From Sphingomonas sp. (GTDB lineage: Bacteria; Pseudomonadota; Alphaproteobacteria; Sphingomonadales; Sphingomonadaceae), in contig QFPK01000026.1 in the NCBI GenBank assembly GCA_003248865.1, positions 1 to 30,668 of the forward strand: DNA of 30,668 nucleotides, in the 5' to 3' direction. Position 1 is the stretch's first letter, and each line of letters opens with the position of its first letter. The notes below the pieces were generated by a model that made no database searches, was not told where the DNA came from, and was given only the letters and a program-made list of their open reading frames with translations. Below, piece by piece: positions 25,513-30,668 of the stretch. Both the position numbers and the translations under genes were made by a program.

Positions 25513-26689
25513 TCAACAACCCCGCGATCCGCGCCGCCAGCAGCCGCGCCACCTCATCCTTGCTGCCCTCGGCCAGACTTTCCACGCCAGACGCGGAGAC
25601 GAGATGCACAAGGTTGCGATCCCCGCCCATCACATCGCCCGACACGTCATTGGCCACGATCAGGTCGCAGCCCTTCTTCGCCAGCTTGGCCTGCGCGTGG
25701 GCGATCACATCGTTGGTTTCCGCCGCGAAGCCCACCACCAGCTTCGGTCGCCGGGCATGGCGTGACACCGTGGCCAGAATGTCCGGGTTCTCATGCAGCT
25801 TCAGCACGGGCGGCCCGCCCGCGCCCTTCTTGATCTTCCGCGGCGTCGGCTCGACCGCCCAATCCGCCACGGCGGCCACCATCACGGCGGCGTCGGCCGG
25901 CAAGGCAGCCTCCACCGCCGCCGCCATCTCGCGCGCGGATTCGACATCGATGCGCGTCACGCCCGGCGGCGTCTGCAAGGCAACAGGGCCGGACACCAGC
26001 GTAACCCGCGCCCCCAGCGCCGCCAACGCCCCCGCCAGCGCATAGCCCTGCTTCCCGGACGACCGGTTGGCGATATAGCGCACAGGATCGATCGCCTCAT
26101 GCGTCGGCCCCGCCGTCACAAGAATATGGCGCCCCTTCAAAGGACCATCCGCGAACTGGCCAGCCACAGCCGCCACGATCCGCGATACTTCCGGCAACCG
26201 CCCGGGGCCAAATTCCCCACAGGCCATCGGCCCTTCGTCCGGCTCCAGCACAGTCACGCCGCGCGCCCGCAACATGGCCACATTGGCCCGCGTCGCGGCA
26301 TGGCCCCACATCCGCACATTCATCGCCGGCGCCACCATCACCGGCGTGTCTGTCGCCAGCAGCACCGTGGTCGCCAGATCGTCCGCCAGCCCAGCCGCCA
26401 TCTTCGCAATCAGATCGGCCGTGCCGGGGCAGACCAGCAGCAGATCGGCCGAGCGCGACAGCTGGATATGCCCCATCTCCGCCTCGTCCGTCAGGTCGAA
26501 CAGATCAGTATAGGCCTTGTTCTCCGCCAGCGCGGCCGCCGACAACGGCGTCACAAACTGCTGCCCACCTTTTGTCAGCACGGGCGTGACGCTGGCGCCC
26601 GCGCGCCGGATCTCCCGGATCAGCTCCAGCGACTTATAGGCCGCGATCCCGCCGCCAATGATTAGAAGAATGCGCTTCCCTGCCAGCAT
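25505..26689 (-). CDS. coaBC: Bifunctional CoaBC (phosphopantothenoylcysteine synthetase/decarboxylase)
   Basis: The 394-residue enzyme performs two steps of coenzyme A synthesis: CTP-dependent joining of cysteine to phosphopantothenate, then FMN-dependent decarboxylation. The CoaC half has GGGIAAYKS (12-20), catalytic His74 (MGHIQLS), PAMNVRMW (121-128) and Cys157 (GPMACGEFGPGRL). The CoaB half starts near residue 187 with TAGPTHEAIDPVRYIANRSS and later has AAVADW. The ATG at 26689 starts MLAGKRILLIIGGG; the open frame reaches 26 codons further without family match. It is coupled to dut by an 8-bp overlap. The product feeds the CoA used by enzymes such as Acs, but no specific regulation is visible. 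Confidence 0.96.
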   Translation of the reverse strand: MLAGKRILLIIGGGIAAYKSLELIREIRRAGASVTPVLTKGGQQFVTPLSAAALAENKAYTDLFDLTDEAEMGHIQLSRSADLLLVCPGTADLIAKMAAGLADDLATTVLLATDTPVMVAPAMNVRMWGHAATRANVAMLRARGVTVLEPDEGPMACGEFGPGRLPEVSRIVAAVAGQFADGPLKGRHILVTAGPTHEAIDPVRYIANRSSGKQGYALAGALAALGARVTLVSGPVALQTPPGVTRIDVESAREMAAAVEAALPADAAVMVAAVADWAVEPTPRKIKKGAGGPPVLKLHENPDILATVSRHARRPKLVVGFAAETNDVIAHAQAKLAKKGCDLIVANDVSGDVMGGDRNLVHLVSASGVESLAEGSKDEVARLLAARIAGLLNG

Positions 26690-26760
26690 GGCGCCCTGAC
26701 TAGCCGCTGCGCGAAGCGAATCCAACCTGCGGGTTGCGGGGAGAGGCGGTGGAGAAGCAA

Positions 26761-26786
26761 CAAGCAAGCACCGCAGGCATCAAACC
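26761..26786 (+). repeat. Relic of the structured repeat (right arm of central hairpin)
   Basis: CAAGCAAGCACCGCAGGCAT followed by CAAACC matches the loop and right arm of the central hairpin of the full copies (CAAGCTC..GCGCCGCAGGCA-ATCAAACC) with a few substitutions and short gaps. It lies five bases from the regA stop codon, in the same orientation as the other copies and again at a gene's 3' end. CCTGCGG at 26726-26732 could pair with CCGCAGG at 26771-26777. No terminal repeat is present. It is probably a decayed copy, though the match is short. Confidence 0.5.
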
Positions 26787-26790
26787 CAGC

Positions 26791-27357
26791 CTAACGCGGC
26801 GACCGCTTCGCCAATATCCGCTGCAATGTCCGCCGGTGCATCTTCAGGCGGCGGGCGGTTTCGGACACATTGCGGTCGCACAGTTCGTAGACGCGCTGGA
26901 TGTGTTCCCAGCGCACCCGGTCTGCGCTCATTGGTTCGGAGGGCGGTTCGGGGCGCTCCCCGGCCGGCGTGATCAGGGCATTCACCAGATCGTCCGGGTC
27001 CACGGGTTTCGCCAGATAATCGATAGCGCCTTCCTTCACGGCGGCGACTGCGGTGGCGAGATTGCCATAGCCGGTGAGGATGACCACGCGAGTTTCGGGA
27101 TGCTGTGCCCGCAGCTCTGCGACGAGATCGAGGCCATTGCCGTCGCCCAGCCGGAGGTCGAGCACCGCATATTCGGGTTCGACCTGCCGCATCAGCTGCC
27201 GTGCCTCTGCCGCGCTGCCGGCGGCGCGCACATCGAAGCCGCGCCGCCCCAGCGTGACGGCAAGCCGCTGGCGGAAGCTGCTGTCGTCGTCCGCCAGCAG
27301 CAGCAGCCCGTGCGCGAAGGGCTCGTCGTCGGAGGTTGTGGCTGCCGTCTCGCTCAT
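26791..27357 (-). CDS. regA: Redox response regulator, RegA/PrrA/ActR family
   Basis: This 188-residue two-domain regulator has a receiver domain with acidic residues Asp23-25, phospho-acceptor Asp67 (YAVLDLRLGDGNGL) and Lys117 (DYLAKPVD). A proline-rich linker (about 131-143) follows. A Fis-type helix-turn-helix at the C-terminus (NVSETARRLKMHRRTLQRIL, 163-182) completes it, as in RegA. RegA proteins control photosynthesis, respiration, carbon and nitrogen genes in response to redox state in other alphaproteobacteria. The ATG overlaps the regB stop by four bases, so the pair is co-translated. Its own regulon is not visible here. A relic of the repeat lies just past its stop. Confidence 0.93.
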   Translation of the reverse strand: MSETAATTSDDEPFAHGLLLLADDDSSFRQRLAVTLGRRGFDVRAAGSAAEARQLMRQVEPEYAVLDLRLGDGNGLDLVAELRAQHPETRVVILTGYGNLATAVAAVKEGAIDYLAKPVDPDDLVNALITPAGERPEPPSEPMSADRVRWEHIQRVYELCDRNVSETARRLKMHRRTLQRILAKRSPR

Positions 27358-28670
27358 CGCGCTGTCTGGTCTCCTGTGCCGGGGCCTGCCGGGGCCGAAT
27401 CCGCCTCGATATCGGGGCGTCGCCAGCGAATGTCTATCCGTGCGCCCCCAGAAGCGCGGTTCGAGAATGACAGGCGGGCGCCCGTGCGTTCCAGAAGCGT
27501 GGTGGCAATGAAGATGCCGAGACCGGTGGAGCCCGACCGCGAGACGCTTGGGCCGAGAAAAGGCTCCCCCAACTTCGGCAGCAGGGCGGCCGGGAAACCC
27601 GAGCCGTCGTCGACAATCGAAAGCCGAATTTCGGCATCATCGGCGTCGGCGTTGATCTCCACTGCCGTGCCCGCATGACGCACGGCGTTGGAAACGATAT
27701 TGGCAAGCCCGTGCAGCAGCTCTGGCCCGCGCCGCACCACCGGGCCGCCACCCACGTCCCAGGGCGTTGCGATGTGAACGGGTACCCGCGCCTGTTCGAA
27801 ACCGGCTGCAACCTCGCGAAGCAGCACAGGGAGGGCGACTTTGGGAAAGGGATCGTCAGCTTCTGCACGGACAGCGATCCCGGTCAGAATTTCCCGGCAG
27901 CGGCGCGTTTCCTGCAGGAGCAGGCGGATATCCTGTGCATATTGCGGATCCTCACCAAGCGAATCCTCGAGATCGCGCGCGATCAAGGTGATGGTGCCCA
28001 GCGGGCCGCCAAGTTCGTGTGCTGCGGCGGCCGCCAGCGCCCCCAGCGCGCCCATGCGCGTTTCCCGTTCCAGCGCGGCCTGGGTGGCGACAAGGGCAGA
28101 CTGCCGGCGTCGTGCCTCGGCAGAAACCAGCCACGCGTAGACGGTCAGGAAGGTCATGCCGAGTGCGATGGCAGCCAACATGCCGAAACTGTAGGTGGCG
28201 GGCAGGCGCATCACCTCCCCCGGAGGGCAGGGCAACGGCAAATGCCAGCGCCAGAGCCCGAGCAGCAGGCCCAGTGCGAACATCAGCAGTGCAGTGGTGG
28301 CCTTGGCAGAAAACAGTGTCGCCGAAATGGTGACCGGTACGAGCAGCAGCAGCGCGAAGGGGTTGTCGAGCCCGCCTGTCAGGTACAGCAGAACCGCCAG
28401 TTGAACCAGATCATAGCCGAGATGGGCGAGTGCACCCCAGCCGTCGAGCCTCTGACCGCTGCGGTGGAGCGAGGACAACGACAGATTGAGCGCGACGGAT
28501 GCGCCAATGGCGGTGAGCGCCGGTAGCCATGGCACGGAATAGCCCATGCCGAGCCCGACCACGCACAATGCCATCAACTGGCCGGTAATGGCGGCCCAGC
28601 GCAGGCGCACAAGCGTCAACACCCCGACGCCGGGACGATCGAGCTCCGGCAGTTCGCGCGGCGGATTCAC
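27354..28670 (-). CDS. regB: Redox-sensing histidine kinase, RegB/PrrB/ActS family
   Basis: The 438-residue membrane kinase has about six hydrophobic segments (roughly residues 25-180). The ubiquinone-site motif GGLDNPF lies at 99-105. The phosphorylated His218 is in AAAHELGGPLGT. The redox-active cysteine is Cys258 (ETRRCREILTG), exactly 40 residues after the histidine, as between His225 and Cys265 of Rhodobacter RegB. The ATPase region has NIVSNAVRHAG, DDGSGFP and GSTGLGIFIA. The start is the GTG at 28670, with no strong ribosome site, so it could be a little further in. It is translationally coupled to regA. SCO (senC-like) lies nearby, echoing the Rhodobacter reg cluster. Confidence 0.93.
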   Translation of the reverse strand: MNPPRELPELDRPGVGVLTLVRLRWAAITGQLMALCVVGLGMGYSVPWLPALTAIGASVALNLSLSSLHRSGQRLDGWGALAHLGYDLVQLAVLLYLTGGLDNPFALLLLVPVTISATLFSAKATTALLMFALGLLLGLWRWHLPLPCPPGEVMRLPATYSFGMLAAIALGMTFLTVYAWLVSAEARRRQSALVATQAALERETRMGALGALAAAAAHELGGPLGTITLIARDLEDSLGEDPQYAQDIRLLLQETRRCREILTGIAVRAEADDPFPKVALPVLLREVAAGFEQARVPVHIATPWDVGGGPVVRRGPELLHGLANIVSNAVRHAGTAVEINADADDAEIRLSIVDDGSGFPAALLPKLGEPFLGPSVSRSGSTGLGIFIATTLLERTGARLSFSNRASGGARIDIRWRRPDIEADSAPAGPGTGDQTAR

Positions 28671-28716
28671 CCCCGGACGGTCAAAAGCTGTTGGAAGCTC
28701 AGCTGCCGTTCAATGG

Positions 28717-29322
28717 TCACAGGCTGGGGCCCATGGACTTTTTCTCACCCTTTTTGGGCGCCTCGGCCAGCAGCTTGGCGATCGGGCCGTTGCGGATATC
28801 GCGCGCCGCATATTCCCGCGCTGACATACCGGCCAGATTGTCGGTGCGATCCGGATCGGCACCAGCGTTCAATAGATACTGCACCGAAGTGGCATCGCGC
28901 ATATGCACAGCCTTGATCAGCGGCGTTTCCCCACGGGAATTGCTGTCATCCACCTTCGCGCGAACGGCAAGCAGCACGCGCACGCCATCCGGAAAGGCAT
29001 TCATAGCGGCCACGCTCAGCGGCGTATTGCCCTCGCGATCCGCAAGATTGGCATCCGCGCCATTCTGCAGCAGGAACCCCATCCATGGCGTGTCCCGCCG
29101 CTTGATGGCGATAATCAGCGCTGTGTCGCCATTGTCGCCATCACGGGCGTTGATGATGGTGGAGCCGGGCTTGTCGATAAAGCCCTTCGCCTTATTCACA
29201 TCCTTGTCACGCACCGCCTTCAGGAAATTATAGCCATCCGAGAATTGCGCGGCCGCCGGCGCCGCCAACGCAAGCGCAACGGCTGCGATCACCAGCCCGG
29301 CCCTGCTCCTCAATCCGTTCAT
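28717..29322 (-). CDS. Exported ankyrin-repeat protein
   Basis: The 201-residue product has a signal peptide (MNGLRSRAGL then an Ala-rich core, cleavage after APAAAQ near residue 26). Four ankyrin-like repeats follow, with recognisable units GDTALIIAIKRRDTPWMGFL (65-84), GNTPLSVAAMNAFPDGVRVL (98-117) and GETPLIKAVHMRDATSVQYL (131-150), and GMSAREYAARD (165-175) in a fourth. The C-terminal tail is lysine-rich (APKKGEKKSMGPSL). Ankyrin repeats bind proteins; the partner is unknown and a periplasmic location is inferred. The ATG at 29322 has GAGGA upstream and begins the signal peptide; the frame open to 29577 overlaps SCO on the other strand and is not used. It is divergent from the SCO gene with a 61-bp gap. 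Confidence 0.88.
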   Translation of the reverse strand: MNGLRSRAGLVIAAVALALAAPAAAQFSDGYNFLKAVRDKDVNKAKGFIDKPGSTIINARDGDNGDTALIIAIKRRDTPWMGFLLQNGADANLADREGNTPLSVAAMNAFPDGVRVLLAVRAKVDDSNSRGETPLIKAVHMRDATSVQYLLNAGADPDRTDNLAGMSAREYAARDIRNGPIAKLLAEAPKKGEKKSMGPSL

Positions 29323-29383
29323 CTCATATCCTCGATGTCGCACGCTGCTCGCATCCCGATTGGATAGCGGATATGTGCCGCGC

Positions 29384-30022
29384 ATGAACAGCAAGCAACC
29401 CGAAACCGGCAGCCGCAAATTTTCTGCCCTGCCGATGATCCTGCTGGCAGTGGCGGCCCTGGCCGGCGCCGCCCTGTTCCTGCTGCGCCCGGCCAGCGAT
29501 GCCCCGAAAGGAAATCTCACCGGCTCTGCCGTCGGCGGCCCCTTCACCCTCACAGACGAAACCGGCGCCAAAGTCACCTCCGACAGCTACAAGGGGCTGT
29601 GGCGCTTGATGTATTTCGGTTTCACCTACTGCCCCGATGTCTGCCCCACCGACACCGCCAAGCTCGCCGCCGGGCTGAAACTGTTCGAAGCGAAAAACCC
29701 CGCGGCAGCCGCAAAGGTGCAACCCCTCTTCATCACCGTGGACCCAGAGCGGGACACACCGGCAGCGCTCAGCGAATTCACCGATCAGTTCCACCCGCGA
29801 CTCGTGGGACTTACAGGCACCCGGCCCGAAATCGACTCCGTGCTGAAGGAATATCGCGTCTACGCCTCGAAAGTGCCCGGCACCGTGCCGGACGCCTACA
29901 CCTTCGATCACCTCGCCATCATCTACCTGATGGATCCCGAAGGCCGCCCGGTCGAATTCATCGCCGGCTCCACCGCCACCCCCCAGACAATCGCCGACAT
30001 GCTGGAGCGCTTCGTTGGCTGA
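29384..30022 (+). CDS. SCO1/SenC family copper chaperone
   Basis: The 212-residue protein is anchored by one N-terminal transmembrane helix (about 16-35), with a thioredoxin-fold domain in the periplasm. The copper ligands are visible: Cys83 and Cys87 in FTYCPDVCPTD, and His176 in YTFDHLAIIYL. Family members deliver copper to the CuA site of cytochrome oxidase or reduce its cysteines. The ATG at 29384 is chosen because it is close to the helix; a TTG at 29360 would add eight residues. It overlaps the YcgN-type gene by eight bases. The nearby regB-regA genes recall the regB-senC-regA cluster of Rhodobacter. Confidence 0.93.
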   Translation: MNSKQPETGSRKFSALPMILLAVAALAGAALFLLRPASDAPKGNLTGSAVGGPFTLTDETGAKVTSDSYKGLWRLMYFGFTYCPDVCPTDTAKLAAGLKLFEAKNPAAAAKVQPLFITVDPERDTPAALSEFTDQFHPRLVGLTGTRPEIDSVLKEYRVYASKVPGTVPDAYTFDHLAIIYLMDPEGRPVEFIAGSTATPQTIADMLERFVG

Positions 30023-30461
30023 CCGGCTCCGCGAACGCTTCTGGGAACGCTACTCTCTGCGGGAGATGAATCGCGCCGAATGGGAAGCCCTGTGCGACGG
30101 CTGCGGCAAATGCTGCCTCCACAAGCTGGAAGACGAGGAAACCGGGGGGATTTACCGCACCAACGTCGCCTGCCGCCTGCTCGACCGCCACTCCGGCCGC
30201 TGCTCCGACTATCGCAACCGCCGCGCCTTCGTGCCCGACTGCGTGCAACTGCGCCCCGAACTGGTCGGCCAGCTGGACTGGCTGCCCGGCACCTGCGCCT
30301 ACCGCCGCGTGGACGAAGGCCGCCCGCTGCCCGCATGGCACTATCTGATCAGCGGCGACCGCGAGGCGGTGCACGAGGTCGGCGCGTCGGTGCGCGGGTG
30401 GACCATCTCCGAAGTGGACGCGAGCGTGGACTTGGAGAACCACATCATAGATCCGGATTGA
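30015..30461 (+). CDS. YcgN family cysteine-cluster protein (UPF0260)
   Basis: The 148-residue protein matches the YcgN/UPF0260 family: FWERYSLREMNRAEWEALCD aligns with the start of E. coli YcgN. Cysteines at 27, 30, 33, 34, 53, 63, 76 and 94 form the conserved pattern CDGCGKCC, NVAC, PDC and GTC, suggesting a bound metal or iron-sulfur cluster. The function is unknown. The start is the TTG at 30015: GGAG is seven bases upstream, and the first ATG (30066) would remove conserved residues. It overlaps the SCO stop. The stop codon TGA (30459-30461) lies inside the first stem of repeat copy E. Confidence 0.9.
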   Translation: MADRLRERFWERYSLREMNRAEWEALCDGCGKCCLHKLEDEETGGIYRTNVACRLLDRHSGRCSDYRNRRAFVPDCVQLRPELVGQLDWLPGTCAYRRVDEGRPLPAWHYLISGDREAVHEVGASVRGWTISEVDASVDLENHIIDPD

Positions 30462-30580
30462 GGGGGCTCTGCCCCCTCAAACTCCCCCGGCAGGAGCCCG
30501 TGGCCCCTGCACCCACATGAGTAGGTCAATCGGTGAGGTCGGGCTGACGGACGGGTTCACTGCCTGCGGCGCTGAAGCGC
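30458..30580 (+). repeat. Structured intergenic repeat, copy E (right half missing)
   Basis: The first hairpin is perfect with a 10-bp stem (30458-30480, TTGAGGGGGC / GCCCCCTCAA), and its 5' arm contains the YcgN stop codon. The left terminal repeat is at 30489-30514. Its inner hairpin reads GCAGG-A-GCC / GGC-C-CCTGC, where copies B and C have GCAGG-G-AGA / TCT-C-CCTGC, so three adjacent pairs are changed on both sides. The spacer is recognisable. The left central arm is at 30554-30572, but after GCGC the sequence diverges. The right arm and right terminal repeat are absent. Confidence 0.88.
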
Positions 30581-30626
30581 GACAAGACCTTTTAGAGTCT
30601 GGGACAAGAGGTTTTAGAGCACTCTG
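30581..30626. repeat. Short tandem direct repeat at the copy E junction
   Basis: GACAAGA-CC-TTTTAGAG (30581-30597) and GACAAGA-GG-TTTTAGAG (30603-30619) are 22 bases apart, differing only by CC versus GG in the middle. They begin exactly where copy E loses similarity to the full element. The second overlaps the stop of the possible partial CDS. Confidence 0.6.
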
Positions 30627-30668
30627 AAGCCGTAGCGCGGCCCGATCACCGGCCCTAAGGACGGCTCC
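30614..30668 (-). CDS. Possible 3' end of a convergent gene (partial)
   Basis: On the minus strand one frame reads EPSLGPVIGPRYGFRVL and then a TAA stop (30614-30616). Fifteen of the 17 codons end in G or C, as in the real genes nearby. The position convergent with the YcgN-type gene and next to a repeat fits the other copies. It is too short to identify, and could be chance. Confidence 0.35.
   Translation of the reverse strand, partial: EPSLGPVIGPRYGFRVL

Noticed and set aside
30610..30620. GGTTTTAGAGC resembles the start of a type II CRISPR repeat
   Set aside because: Only about ten bases match, there are two unequal units with a 22-base period and no spacers, and no cas genes are near.

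Overview
The window looks like chromosomal DNA of a GC-rich alphaproteobacterium, most probably a sphingomonad (Sphingomonadales). The reasons are the TauE plus TIGR02186 protein pair, a RegB/RegA redox two-component pair, a large TonB-dependent receptor, a DcaP-type porin, the coaBC-dut-moeB order and the strong G/C bias at third codon positions. I see no rRNA, tRNA, phage, insertion sequence or CRISPR array. The genes are complete and closely spaced; 20 full CDSs are called, plus one partial CDS at the right edge.

Layout. 1-3441: trmFO (minus), then a divergent sulfite-exporter-like gene and its TIGR02186 partner, with a candidate transcription attenuator in the leader. 3738-9154: pepN and an M16 peptidase, translationally coupled. 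9215-15631: a 4-hydroxyacetophenone-monooxygenase-like Baeyer-Villiger enzyme, a VIT-family metal transporter, a TonB-dependent receptor (minus) and a short-chain dehydrogenase, which suggests a small uptake and oxidation island. 15729-21702: a porin-MFS operon (minus) divergent from acs plus a coupled LuxR-type response regulator. This reads as a small-carboxylate uptake and activation locus, and its shared promoter region carries two identical 14-bp near-palindromic sites 54 bp apart. 21949-24016: a YfcG-type glutathione transferase and a divergent MFS transporter. 24282-26689: coaBC-dut-moeB (minus). 26791-28670: regB-regA (minus). 28717-30461: a periplasmic ankyrin protein, a SenC/SCO copper protein and a YcgN-type cysteine-cluster protein.

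The most striking non-coding content is a roughly 230-bp structured repeat. It is present in three full copies (3450-3680, 21710-21943, 24053-24280), one copy cut by the window edge (1-155), one copy lacking its right half (30458-30580) and one relic (26761-26786). Each full copy has a G/C hairpin, a 26-bp left terminal repeat that is itself a hairpin, a conserved spacer, a long central hairpin, a variable spacer, and a right terminal repeat that is the inverted copy of the left one. Every copy lies at the 3' end of a gene and all read in the same direction. Paired base changes between copies keep the stems intact. I do not recognise it as a named family. It is my best candidate for an undescribed element in this window.
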